From Isochrysis galbana (Eukaryota > Haptophyta > Isochrysidales > Isochrysidaceae): DNA of 64,000 nt. The position numbers and the translations under genes were made by a program. The DNA lies in assembly GCA_018136815.1 (NCBI GenBank), contig CM030937.1, positions 5,412,632-5,476,631 on the forward strand, written 5' to 3'. Under the pieces are notes generated by a model, which saw nothing but the letters and a program-made list of their open reading frames with translations, was not told where the DNA came from and made no database searches. Shown here one piece after another: positions 9,875 through 20,375 of this stretch (within the stretch, counting starts at the first letter, position 1; every line of letters begins with the position of its first letter).

Positions 9875-10129
9875 ATGGCGCGTGCTCGCGGTCGGGTTGG
9901 ACTCGTGGCGCCCGTCGAAGCCCCTCAGATCCAGACGCTTGCGGGTGGAGGTCGAGGAGGGCCAGCCAGGATCGCCATGTGCTTGAGCCCTAATTTTGCA
10001 GCATGTGAACGAGTGTTTTCATTACTTGAGTGCATGTTTGGATCAGTTCGATCTACATCCCTGGCAGACCAAGTGGAAACGTCCGTGATGTTGCGTTACA
10101 ACCGCAACCAGCGCAATAGGGGATGTTGA
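9875..10129 (+). pseudogene. hAT transposase C-terminal fragment
   Basis: The last 45 or so codons read as a hAT dimerisation region: Ala-Cys-Glu-Arg-Val-Phe-Ser, then MFGS, then LRYNRN near the stop. The first part is unrelated Arg/Gly-rich sequence. The rest of the transposase is missing. A LINE-2 tail begins 15 bases after the stop. Confidence 0.6.
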
Positions 10130-10144
10130 AATGAAATTCGATGT

Positions 10145-10708
10145 TTGAAAAAAAATCTTCTTAAAAAATCTCCGCTACATGTGCGACATGAGGCAGTGTG
10201 CTCGTGGACCTCCGTTCTACCCAACCTTAACCTCCCCTAACAACCCCCTTCCCCTTCCCCAGTTCCCTCTTTATAGCGGAGAAGCTGGTTCCGGGGAGAC
10301 CGCGCGCGCTGCTTCGGCCAGGGGTTGGAGAGAAGGGGGCGGGAGACTATGGCTTCTCCTTTGCTGTGGCTCTGCTTGAATCTCCTTCTCCTATATCCCA
10401 TAGAATCACTCTTGCTATCCGTTGGGGTCCCTATTAAAAGAGAGTTAGCTGCTCTAGGCGATGTTTCGCATATCTAGACCTCCCGCCGCTTGCAGAAGGT
10501 CTTCCGATATTTCTAGATTGAAGTCTTTGTCCACCGTGTAGAGAGGGCTTATCATTTTCTTAATATGTTTGTTGCTCGGGGCGTGTAGCCCCATATTTTC
10601 TCGTTGTTTCTTTAGCCTCTGAAAGAAACCGACTTTCGCCGTTACTAATAGGTGGTATCTCGCAAGGAGCAAGGATCGCTCTTAAGTCTTAAGTCTTAAG
10701 ATCGACGG
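10145..10708 (-). mobile_element. LINE-2 fragment
   Basis: Sense is minus. The ORF end (10454-10672) is about 90% identical to the last 70 residues of the copy at 38448, including LLVTAKVGFFQRL and LYTVDKDFN. The 3' UTR matches 38148-38447, with AAGAAGA followed by a T-run as the sense-strand terminus. The 5' break falls in a short CTTAAGT tandem at 10681-10700. Confidence 0.75.
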
Positions 10709-10935
10709 GGGGAAGATCAGTACGAGTCTGGCCCATGTGGGCAAAGGAGTGCGCCTCCAGACAGACCCGCGCCCATTGGGGGTCTGGGTCAGGATGTTGG
10801 ATGCTCAGCCCATGCCCATGCCACGAGGCAAGGCATGAGAGTGACTCACGCCCCCCCCCCCCGAGGGGAGTTAGTGCCAGGTGAAGCGCCCCCATTGACC
10901 CCCACTTATAAAAGTAGGTTTGTGAGAGCGTCACC
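10709..10935 (+). repeat. Repeat A tail part
   Basis: It aligns with 47880-48110 and 33540-33740 (same orientation). The block GCCCCCATTGACCCCCACTT followed by ATAAAAGTAGGTT and GTGAGAGCG is nearly identical at 48060. The strong hairpin seen in the other two copies is decayed here. Confidence 0.65.
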
Positions 10936-11339
10936 CAAGGTGGGGCGTGCAGTAGGGGTGGCATCCAGCATCCATGCTGTTTGACGAAACTGCGAGGAGG
11001 CCCGGGCAATCGTTCCCAGGTCCCACAGGGGCACAGGGGGGGGGAGGGATTTCCCCAAAAGTAGCAGCGGGGGCTTCCTTGCTCGAGTTCCTCGACTTTG
11101 AAACGCTGTTGCGGCTGGCAGCGACCTTGCAGCCCAGTGCCGCCCGGGGAGATTCGACGCGCCTCGTTGTGGTTGTGGCCGATGTGCCGATGTGACGATT
11201 TGACACACACGAGTGACGAGTGACGACCCTGAGCCTGAGCCTGAGCGTCCCGACGCCTCGAGGGTTCCAAGAATAGCTGAGGCATGGAGTCTAAGTTGTT
11301 CCACCGGTATGCAGGTGCCACAAGGTTTGAGGAGCCCGC

Positions 11340-11480
11340 ATACTGTATACTGTGCAGTACCTGTGCAGTACCTGTGCAGTACCTATGGTCCCAATTATAA
11401 TACTACTACTTATTAATACTACTTATAAAACTGCAATAATAATAATAGTAGTAGTAATGATGTAGTAATATACAGGCACG
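11340..11480. repeat. AT-rich simple repeat
   Basis: Three CTGTGCAGTAC units (11350-11385) followed by TACTACT/AATAATAAT/TAGTAGTAG microsatellite runs. Confidence 0.7.
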
Positions 11481-11689
11481 CGCATGAGCATGCACCATAT
11501 ACACATATACACATAGGCCCCGGACCCCGGAAACCGCAAAATTGCGTCGCGCCGCCTAGTCCTCCTCTTCATGCTCCCCCTCTTCACTTTCCTCACCATC
11601 CTCTGCCAAAGGATCATCAATCTCCATCTCCGTTTCCCACTCCAGCACGGTGTCTGCTTTCTCGCTTGCGAAATTGCGCTCCAACAGGA

Positions 11690-12039
11690 GATTAGTGTGG
11701 CAACGCACCACCCCCCCGATGGAGTGCGGTAAGAAATGGGACCCGTTTGCGTAAGCAAACGGGCGGAGAGGGGCGGCTGGCGACAGGTGGGAGATGAGGA
11801 GGGAGAGACTCAAGGCGCCTACGAGAACCCTTGTGGCAGGTATCTCGAGGCGCAGTCTTTTATTCCTCGAGGACCGCTCGCGGCGAGAGCTGTAAGGGCC
11901 GTTCCTCTTCACGACGAGAGGACCCTCCCCCCCCCCCCCCCGGTGCTTTTTCCCGGAGAGTCGGCCGACGTCGATCGGTCCGCCTCAATGGGTTTTCCCT
12001 CATTTTAACTTGTGGGGAGTTAGAATGAGAGAGCCGGGG
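11690..12039. repeat. Dispersed repeat, inverted relative to 47255-47620
   Basis: Shares a hairpin with nine-base arms CCCGTTTGC (11742-11763), a CTCATTTTAACTTGTGGGGAG block and a GGCCGACGTCGATCGGTCCG block with the copy near 47.4 kb. On the minus strand a frame (11556-11912) ends in a very acidic 30-residue tail; I do not recognise it and do not call a gene. Confidence 0.7.
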
Positions 12040-12200
12040 GCTTGCGAGGGGGGAGGGGGGAGATTTGGAGGGGTGCATAGGAGTATGTATCTGTGTCAAC
12101 AACACGCGTCAAGGTGTACGGGCAGGTGCGCTGAGGGCTGTCGTGTTGGTGCCAGGCTAGTGAGAGTAGTGGTACTAACGCTCAGTTGTTTTATTATCAC
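12040..12200 (+). repeat. Repeat C copy 2
   Basis: Same orientation and about 90% identical to 3359-3508 by eye, here joined directly to the preceding repeat as it also is (inverted) at 45855-46050. The two blocks therefore probably belong to one element. Confidence 0.7.
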
Positions 12201-12717
12201 TGAAGTTGAAGTTGTCGAGTGATTTGGCCGCCATACGGATACGGTCCAGGTCCCACCACTTGCCACTTGGAGGAGCGTGTGATGGCGCGGTCGGCGGCCG
12301 CTGAGTCGAAGAAACGATTTTCAAGGAATTTGTCGAGTCTATTCGTTGTGGTGCTACACCCTTGAGCCTTGAGCGGCGTCGTCGAGCGCGCTAGTGCTAG
12401 TGTTGCCGTGCTGCAGAAGTTGGAGTGGTCTCTCGGCGGGGGGTACCACGTTGGAAATTGTAGTCTTGTAAGAGATCTTGTTGGCCAGCATTCCTAGATC
12501 CCTAGCCACATATACCGGACGAGCCATGCACCAACCGCGCACACCCCCATCGCGGGGTAGGGGCTCCGTTGCTGCCGATGAGGCGATGAGGCACGGTCCC
12601 TCAGCACTAGGATTAGACTAGGACAACAAGAAAACTCCGACCGGTTCTCTCTCGAACGAAGCCCCACTTCAGCACACCCCGCACCCCTCTTCCCCCCCCC
12701 CCTGCGGTATCGCCGCA
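12201..12717. other. Intergenic, nothing recognised
   Basis: No gene seen. A minus-strand frame (12354-12542) reads plausibly but is short and unrecognised. Confidence 0.35.
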
Positions 12718-13249
12718 GTGCGTCGCCGTGCGATCTCCCCGGCGCTCCCTCTCACCCTCTTTCTCTCTCTGTCTCTCTCTCTCTCTCCCCTCCCCCCCCC
12801 TTTCACGCACACTCACTCACTCGCTCACTTACTCGCTTGCTTACTCGGTCGCTCTTCATCTCCCTCCCTTTTCCTGCCGCTGCCGCTCGTCGCCCCCCTT
12901 TCTCCCCCTCAGCACTCACTCTCCTCTCTTGCCGCCACCGCCGCTCCCACATCTCTTCTCTCCCTCCCCCCCGTGCACGCCCTTGCGCTCCTTCCGCGCC
13001 CTCCAAGCCGTCTTGCTTCTTCTCCCCCCCCTGCTTCCCTCCCAGCTCCAATCTCTTCTCGCGCCGCAGGACGCACACATCCTCTTTGGTTTCCACACCG
13101 CCACATCCTTTCTCCCGGCCAAGCCCTTGTCTTCCTAGCTCTCTCTCTCTCCTCTTCTCTCACAGCCTTCCCCCCCCGCATCCCATCATCACCCCCGCCC
13201 CCCCCCGCTCCTCCCCCCCCTCGTCCTTACCGCCCCTTCTCCCCCTCAA
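12718..13249 (+). promoter_or_regulatory. Long pyrimidine tract upstream of trpC-trpF
   Basis: About 530 bases of C/T-rich sequence on the sense strand, broken by a CACTCACTCGCTCACTTACT type tandem near 12808-12850. Long open frames across it, all Ser/Pro/Leu low complexity, are composition artefacts. Confidence 0.45.
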
Positions 13250-14928
13250 ATGTCTTCCAAGCTCAATATGATTGTTGCGCAGCGTCGACTAGACGTGGCG
13301 GCTGCCAAAGCGCACACATCCCCGTCCGCCCTGCGTGCGCGCATCACCACGTCTCCCAACGATTTCGTGGCCACTCTGCGCGCGCGTGCCACCCCAGTCG
13401 CCCTGCTCGCCGAGATGAAGAGAGCCTCCCCTTCCAAGGGCGACATTGCCAAGGGAGTTGATGCTGCACAGCAGGCGCTCAGCTATGCACTTGCTGGTGC
13501 TGCGACGATCTCAGTGCTCACAGAGCCTAACTGGTTCAAGGGGTCGCTCACCGACCTCGAGCGCGTCCGCCGCGCGCTCGAGGAGGGAGGGCTATCGCCC
13601 GGAGTATGTGTGCTCAGGAAGGACTTCATCATCGACGAGTACCAGCTGCTCGAGGCGCGGGCATACGGCGCTGACACTGCGCTGCTAATCGTCGCTTCGC
13701 TGCCTATCGACGAGCTCAAGATGCTCATGGTGAATCCCCCATCACAATGCACCAGCCCGCTGAGCAAGCGCTAACGCCCGCGATCAACCCGTCTTCCGCC
13801 CTCCACCTCGTCACTCCCCACCTATACTACCACTCGGCCCCCTAGGCGGCGTCCCGTGGTTTGGGTATGGAGCCACTCGTCGAGGTGGCCAACGAGCCTG
13901 AGATGCGGATCGCCCTCGAGGCAGGCGCGCGTGTCATCGGCATTAACAACCGCAACCTTCACACGTTTGAGGTGGACATGAGCACCACTGGTCGCTGCGC
14001 CGCGCTTGTGCCCAAGGACTCGGACGTGATTTTGCTGGCGCTCTCAGGCGTCGCCAACCATGCTGACGTCACCGCGTTCCTCGAGGTGGGGGCCAAGGGC
14101 GTATTGGTGGGCGAGAGCCTAATGCGCGCGCCCTCGCCGGCGGTGCTTGCGCGCGAGCTCCTGGCACTACCACCGCCGGCTGCGATGTGCAAGGTCTGTG
14201 GCGTGCGAGACGCCGAGGCAGCCATCACCGCTGCCATGGAGGGGGCCGACTTTATTGGCCTTATCTTCGCGCCCTCAAAGCGGCAAGTGAGTGTAGACGA
14301 GGCGACCAAGATCGTGCGTGCTGTGCGCGAGGCCAAGCCGAGACTGACGGACTGGTCGCTGCCGCGCTTCCCCCAACGCGCAGCACCAACAGAAGCGAAG
14401 GACGAGGCGCGCGAGACACGCCTGTGGCTCGAGGGATGGTCGGCATTGCTCCGGCGCGCCTCTGCGCAGGGCGGGCCGCTAATCGTCGGCGTCTTCGTGG
14501 ACGCATCTATCGAGGAAATGAACGCGACGGCAGAGGCGGTCGGCCTAGACTTGATACAACTGCACGGGCAATCTGAGGGATGGGAAGTCGCGTCCAAGCT
14601 TGTGCGGCCTGCAGTGCGTGTCGTCCACATGGATTCACAGCTGAACGCCGACGAGGTGTGTGCAGAAATGCGTGGCGGGCCTCCAGTGGCTATCCTGCTT
14701 GACTCCAAAGGCGGCGGCACCGGCAAGACTTTTGACTGGGCCATCGGCGCAGAGGTGCAGCAGCGGACACCCTTTATCTTGGCGGGCGGCCTCACGCCTG
14801 ACAACGTTGCCGCGGCAGTGCAGCAAGTACGCCCGTGGTGCGTGGACGTTTCTAGTGGCGTCGAGACAGATGGCCAAAAGGACCACGCGAAAATCCGCGC
14901 CTACATCCGCAACGCCAAGGCAGCGTGA
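13250..14928 (+). CDS. trpC-trpF: Bifunctional IGP synthase / PRA isomerase
   Basis: Carries out two successive steps of tryptophan synthesis in one chain, with the IGPS domain first, as in E. coli TrpC. Exons are 13250-13729 and 13846-14928; the 116-base intron falls between codons and joins DELKMLM to AASRGLGMEPLVEV, giving 520 residues. IGPS (about 1-290) shows AEMKRASPSKG, SVLTEPNWFKGS, VLRKDFIIDEYQ, PLVEV and GINNRNL, so the catalytic lysines, the glutamate and the asparagine are present. The usual ESGI motif is LSGV, so one active-site glutamate is leucine. PRAI (about 300-520) shows MCKVCG with the catalytic Cys, QLHG, LLDS with the catalytic Asp, and LAGGLTPDN. I see no obvious presequence; a stop lies in frame at 13136, so any targeting exon would be separate. 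Confidence 0.92.
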
Positions 14929-15439
14929 ACGGGCGGCCAGTGATGCAATCAGCGCTCGCTGCGGTCCTCAATAGGCGCCTGCGGCGTTCCCCGCGCCCTG
15001 CCATGGATGGAGAGAACAGCATCCGCGACCATTTGCACGCTCGGACGGCATGTGGGCCCATGAGCACGCTCGAGCGGAGCCTCCATTCCCCGTAGGCGTT
15101 CCCATCACGCTCGTGTGCACATCGCTCGCAAATCGATGATGCTGCGGACACACTTTCTGCCAATCTCCTCAAACGCGTATGTGCCGCGTGACTCGCAAGC
15201 CACACTTAGCTTAGTCATCCTCTGTGTGACTCACCCGCCCCGGTTGCCCTGGTCTTTGTCCTCGCGTGTTAGGCCATTTGCCTACCCACCCGCTTCCTCA
15301 ATACAGCAATTCAGTCATTGAGGCTACCGTCCATTTATGCCTGTCTACTGTGTCATGTCATATGTCATCTGGCTACCGTCCGCTTATGCCTGTCGACTAC
15401 CTGATGTCATCTGATAGCGTCTCCCGCTCGTGGATAGGT
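14929..15439. other. Intergenic with a short direct repeat
   Basis: 3' flank of the trp gene. GGCTACCGTCC.TTATGCCTG followed by TC.ACT occurs twice, at about 15322 and 15371. No gene seen. Confidence 0.5.
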
Positions 15440-17075
15440 GGATAAAAAAAACCTTTTAAAATTCTCGCCTCACGCGCGGCCACTGGTTTAACTACTGTAG
15501 CCACGCCCACTTCCCTTCCTCTCCCTCGCTTCCCGCCTTGAGGCAGCTCCCCTCGTGCACTACTCGGGGCCCAGGTTGCGGGGGGGGTTAGGTTGGGCGG
15601 GGTGCACCGACCCCTAGTGGAGATTCCCCGTCTTCCTCCTGTGCCTCTAGGTGGCCCGTTTCTTTTGTGTCGAGGCGTGGGTGTCATCGCATGGCATGTT
15701 TTTTGTCCCTTGTGTTGTTGTTGTTGTTTCCGCGGTGTGGTTACTTGTCGCTCGGAGGCGGGGTGTGCGTGCCTAGGTCTTAGGCGAGCCTCTCGGCAAG
15801 GCCGATTGCTTTCGCTACTAGGCCTAGACGGGCACTCATTTTTAATGTCCCTTTGTCGTCTTCTACAAAGGTCGGAGCGCTGAGCTCTGGCGGGTTCTTG
15901 AGTTTCGGTCTTCTTCCCTGGGCCGCCTTTCTTGTGCGTGCCAGGCTGTGTGTGTTCGGCGTAGTGAGACCTCTTACTAGGGTAGTGAATCTCACTAGTG
16001 TGGATTCTAGAACGGGTATATAGTGGTACTTATATGACTCGAACTCTACTCTGTAGAAGTCTCTTATTATGTATTTCCACGCAATGACGTATAGAGTTTT
16101 CAGGCTGTCGGGGGTAGTCGCGTCTGGATACGCGAAGAGTCTGTCTTTCGCCTTTTGCTTTCGGGTCCGATTCGCTTTGGGGGTATAGTCTGTGATGGCA
16201 TCTATGGCGTCGAATACTTTTGTCGTCGCGGGGCACCACGCTAGGTGGCACGAGTTCTCTTGATGGCGGTTGCACAGCCTGCAATTTTCCGTTGGGCTGT
16301 CCGTGAATCTGTTCTTGGTCCCTATTCTTCTATGAGTGATGTGTTTGAATGAAGTGAGGGTGCTTGTCGGTGTGTTTTAGTAGTGGAAGGGTGTACAGCT
16401 TGGCTACGTGTTTCCACTCTTCTTTTGTGATGTCTAGCCGTCTCTCCCAAGCTTTCCTGGCCGTCTGCGAGGCGTTGTGTCGTGTCTCTTTGAGTGTGGC
16501 TTTAGTGATGTCGGAGACTGTGATCGCGTCGAGCGCGATTTTGCCTTTGTGTATGGCGTATTCATCGGCTAGCGGGTACTCCGTGTTTTTCGGTCCTTTG
16601 TATCCGTTTTCCCATTGGGCCGGGAGGTGGTAGTTTTGGATTTCGCCGGTGTCTACTACATCGCCGGTGTCGGCGGCCTCTCCAAAGTAGTCGGTGTCGA
16701 CGTGGAGCCATATGTTGTTGAGCTTTTTTATGTATCTGTCGTCGTCCGAGACCCTTATTTCTTCGTTTACGGTCTCTTTCGATTCATGGGGGGGGTCCTC
16801 GCTCGCCTGGCTGGCCGGTGCGCTCGCGGCGCTTAGCCGCTTCTTGTTCGCACACGCAGAAACGGTGCGTGAAGGGTAGACCCTGTGCGGTCTCGGGGCG
16901 CCAGCCTTTGCAGCCGCGAAGGCTGCCGTGAATCATCAGTTTGTGCGGAGATTGAATCGTCGCGGGCATGCTTAGCGTTTTGCACGCCCTGACTCCGTAG
17001 TTGACCGGAACCGTAGCGTTTCCGACATTGACGATGAGTTTACGAGGGAAGCTACCGTCCAAAAACGATCCTTTG
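15440..17075 (-). mobile_element. LINE-1 family copy, 5'-truncated and frameshifted
   Basis: The longest LINE-1 copy. On the minus strand the 3' UTR is 15440-15779 and coding sequence runs from about 17075 to the stop at 15780, with one frameshift near 16345. After the shift comes a zinc knuckle of spacing CX2CX8HX3C (CRLC...CHLAWC, near 16260), the same spacing as in LINE-2 at 38.9 kb, then a conserved WKYIIRDFY-type motif and the AAQGRRPKLK end motif. This is the C-terminal part of a LINE ORF2-type protein; the polymerase core is missing. Confidence 0.75.
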
Positions 17076-17374
17076 TCGAATCAAGCCGAAGCTTGATCGT
17101 GGGGCAAGTCTCAGCGGGGCTAGGGCATGGAGTGAAAAGAAGTCTTGAGAGAGCGGGGGAAGGGGCGCGCTACATCGCGACGAGGGACCACAAGACACGA
17201 GACACCACCCCACATCACTCACTCACCTACCAGAAAACTCCGAAAACTAACGCAACATCGCACAAACAAATCAATGAAACGAGTAGGGACAAACGAACAA
17301 ATGCGGCGTGCAATGCGGCGGAGCTTCGAGGCACCTCATTGACAAAAACAAAACTCACTCAATTTTCTCACACA

Positions 17375-17833
17375 CTACACATTGATAGAAGCACCGCATC
17401 CGCCTAGAGTATATAAAATACTCTGGATGCGACATCCTTGGCCCGCCGAGACGTATAGGTGCCAGCGGGTAGTGTAGGCTGCTTTGGACACGAAAGTGCC
17501 TGCGCCTCCTTCGAGCTTCATTCGCTCACGGTTGCCCTTCAGGAAGGTTAGTCCCTCCTTCTCGACCGCCTTGATTAGAGCGCCCAAGTTGAGTTGTTTG
17601 GCTTGAGCGAGACCATCTGCTTCGACGACCAGGTGTGCCGCCACATCCTGGAGAGCGTTGTACAGCGACTTTCGCGAAGTGGCGCCTCGCCTATTGAGCT
17701 TGTCCTCGATGGATACGATTTTGACGCGTACGTTGATGTCGGTCTGATTCACGCGAAGGGTGGTGAGTTCGCCATACCTTTCATGAAATTGTTGAGCGCA
17801 GTCTTCATTGACGGCAAGGCCAGGGACTGTAGT
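17375..17833 (-). CDS. Unrecognised open frame
   Basis: About 150 codons open on the minus strand from 17833, in natural-looking amino-acid composition (an amphipathic stretch around SLYNALQDVAAHLVVEADG). The first ATG is at 17752. I know no family for it. Its upstream end stops exactly where a TAGTTAAC-rich repeat begins and no start is convincing, so it may be a truncated element protein. Confidence 0.25.
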   Translation of the reverse strand, partial: TTVPGLAVNEDCAQQFHERYGELTTLRVNQTDINVRVKIVSIEDKLNRRGATSRKSLYNALQDVAAHLVVEADGLAQAKQLNLGALIKAVEKEGLTFLKGNRERMKLEGGAGTFVSKAAYTTRWHLYVSAGQGCRIQSILYTLGGCGASINV

Positions 17834-17839
17834 TAACTA

Positions 17840-18720
17840 CCAACGTTGGGGGGCACTAGTTAGTAGCCAATTGAGGAGTAGTTAGTTAACTGGTTGTATG
17901 TTTTTGGCAGTAGTTACCTGCTAGTTACGTGGTTTCCGACTTTCTAAGTTGGTAGTTAACTAGTAGTTATCTAGTAGCTAGTAGCTAGTAGATATAAAAA
18001 TATTATAATAATAGAGATGAATTAGGATATGTACAGTACAAGGAGGCCCCCCTCTCGCCTTCCCCCCAGTCCCTCAATCACTGCTCCCTCCAACCTCCGT
18101 CCAACGCCGACGAACTCCGACGATGGCGCCGAGGAGGATTTCGAGACCGTTGAGCAGCTTGCCAATAACGCTGCAGTTGCAGGGCAGGACGACGAGGTCG
18201 AACGTGTATGTTTTTACGCGGCCGGAGCAATGCATGGTGACCTCCGTAAGGCTGTGAAGGATTCGACGCTCGAGCGCTAGCTTGTGGCAGCGTACAACAC
18301 GGATTGAATACTACTACCTACTATACTAGTAGCTAGTAGCTAGTAGTAGTAGTAATAATGGAGTAATGGAGGAATGTAATAAGTCTAGACGTCTATCTAG
18401 CTAGACTAGACTTGTGACTGGTTGCGTGAAAGCTTTTGAGGATGGTTATGAGCTGTGGCAAAACATAATTGTTATCATTCATGCGTTTGTATTTCACTTT
18501 ACCCTATCTAGGTTTAGTTATGGCGGGCCGCGCGCAACGCGAAGCTTCGACGCCGTTCGTGTAGTTAACTGCGAAGGAGACTTGCTCAGCCCTAGTTGCT
18601 TGCGAGTCAATAGTAGTTACTTGCGAGTTGGGGGCAGTTAGTTAACTACTTGCGCTATTTAGGAGGTAGCTAACAACCACTAACTGAGTTAACTAGTTAA
18701 CTGCTTCTCCTAGTCCCTAG
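17840..18720. repeat. TAGTTAAC / TAGTAGCTAG-rich region
   Basis: Many irregular copies of TAGTTAACTA, TAGTAGCTAGTAG and TAGTAGTAG lie at 17825-18000 and 18300-18400 and again at 18560-18710. The core GTTAAC and TAGCTA units are palindromic, so long stretches can fold on themselves. A hAT relic lies between the blocks. Confidence 0.65.
18029..18306 (+). pseudogene. hAT transposase C-terminal relic
   Basis: The frame 18029-18280 ends GDLRKAV.DSTLER and, after an in-frame stop, continues LVAAYNTD. This matches DDLKSAQSDSTLEHALLAGAN at the end of the hAT copy at 39.8 kb. The first half is Ser/Pro-rich and unrelated. Only the dimerisation tail is left, flanked on both sides by TAGTTAAC-rich repeats that might be the element's own ends. 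Confidence 0.5.
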
Positions 18721-19560
18721 CCTTGATTGACGGCTATGTGCCAAGGGCCTGTGATGGATCGTGCCCAGAAGTCTGGCTCTGGATCGACACCCTCTAGCTC
18801 GAGGAGCAGTTCGACAATCGCGGCGTACACGGTCGTGTCTTGGAAGGTGTAGTTAGTCCCCCTCTTGGTGGAAGGAGAGGTCGAAATTTGCGTCTGTGTC
18901 TACATCTTCTTGTTCTTCGTCTGAAGCTGGCTCCTGCGTCAGGGGCACGCGAGTCGGCCGTGAGTAAAAGTCTGGCGCCTGATGGTGGGTTGGTTGTTGA
19001 TGGTCGGTCTCCAGCCCCTCTCTCAGAGGGGCCTTGGTCGTGTTGAGTTGGGGCTTCTGTTGTGACAATTCTCTGTTGTAGTGCGCATGCAGGGTGAGAT
19101 GTTGATTGTGCCCATAAGGGCCACCCGGTCTCGGGCCGCGCCGCCGGGGCGGCGCGACCGTCACCAGGGTGGGAGGAGCCTCTCTCTGCCATGAGGCATG
19201 CCCATTGGTTCCTTTGTGCTCCTTGTTTGTTGCGTCTGTCTTGCTGTCTGCAGTCTGCTGACGCTGAAGCCCGTCAGCAGAGGAAGGCGGGCAGGCGGGC
19301 TTGAGCGAGGGCGAGGACGGCGGCGAGAACGACATGGAACGAGCGGCGAGAGGCGAGGGCGAGTGTGAGGAGGGCTGTGATGGCAGGGGCTGGCGAGGCG
19401 AGGCGAGTTTGTTGGGTACGAGTGTTACGAGAGCGAGAGCGACGAGAGCGAGAGCGACGGATGACGACTGACGACAGGACGACGGACAGAGACACCCAGG
19501 AAAACACCCCGACTCTCGCCCCACGACTTTCTCACATAACTCGACTGAAATCAAACCCAA
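18721..19560 (-). mobile_element. Repeat G copy with a 235-codon frame
   Basis: On the minus strand a frame runs 19560-18853. Its middle (GHASWQREAPPTL, then RRRGPRPGGPYGHN) matches repeat G at 8280-8350 and 59000-59100, including the GC hairpin. It then continues into an acidic tail (ASDEEQEDVDTD) and stops; one base out of frame the sequence goes on as readable protein (NYTFQDTTVYAAIVELLLEL) to about 18730. This is a decayed, retroelement-like ORF1 of unknown fold. Confidence 0.45.
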
Positions 19561-20375
19561 ACACTCCGGCCAGACAACGACGGACGACGATCAGAAGGCG
19601 ATCTGTCGGCGATCCCGTCTGGAAGGGGAATCGCACCATAACGGAAACGAGGGGCAATCCTGCCGCGCAGGATTCCAAGAGACCTACCGAATAAGACGAA
19701 AGGAGTGCGATGTGCCTAAGGGGGAGATACGAAGAGGTCGCAAATTAAACCTAATTGCCCCCTGAAGCAGATAAAGAAACGCAGGGGAGATAGCAAATTC
19801 AACCTATTTGCGAGGCGCCTGGGAGGAAGAAAGGTGGGGAAACTTCCCTTCTCTTTCGAGAGAAAGAGAGAGGGCGCTCCACAACCCACGATCCCATGCA
19901 TCCAAGCGAAGCTTTTGACCGAGAACGAGAACGAGAGAATTATAACGATAAATACCGAACGACGAAGAGAAGAGCGAAGCCTAACGAGTGTCGATTCGCG
20001 AATGCGACAGTCTTCCGGATTATTGGTTGTTATGTGTTAGTGCGCGTGGAGGCAAGAGAGAGGAGGAAGCGGAGTGCGCGCTCCATGACCGTATCGTTTC
20101 CTAACGATAGTTTTATTCGCACACTGCAAGACGTAATGCCCATTTTTTCTCTCTCCCTACCTCGGCAGCCTGCCATCACAGCCACAAGATGATTCACGAA
20201 TACAACGCACAACGCACGCAATTTGGACTTGTCCGCGCAGCTAGCGGCACAGGCATGCGTGAGAAAAATAGGCGCATGGACGTACATGGAATATATTGAA
20301 CGGCTTGACTAAATCACAAGAAATGAGGGAGTTTGATATCCAATCCATCCAAAGCATCCTTTGCGACGGTGAGAA
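19561..20375. other. 3' flank of the giant EF-hand gene, with a repeat
   Basis: 19925-20010 is an inverted copy of 2360-2430. A GGTTTAATTTGC/GCAAATTCAACC pair lies near 19740-19810. No gene recognised. Confidence 0.5.

Noticed and set aside
12718-13461. Ser/Pro/Leu-rich frame upstream of and overlapping trpC-trpF as a targeting extension
   Set aside because: It is in another frame and reflects the pyrimidine tract; no splice border joins it convincingly to the enzyme.
13250-14928. Recent bacterial transfer of trpC-trpF
   Set aside because: The gene has a typical intron, the local pyrimidine lead and base composition like its neighbours; domain order alone is not evidence of recent transfer.
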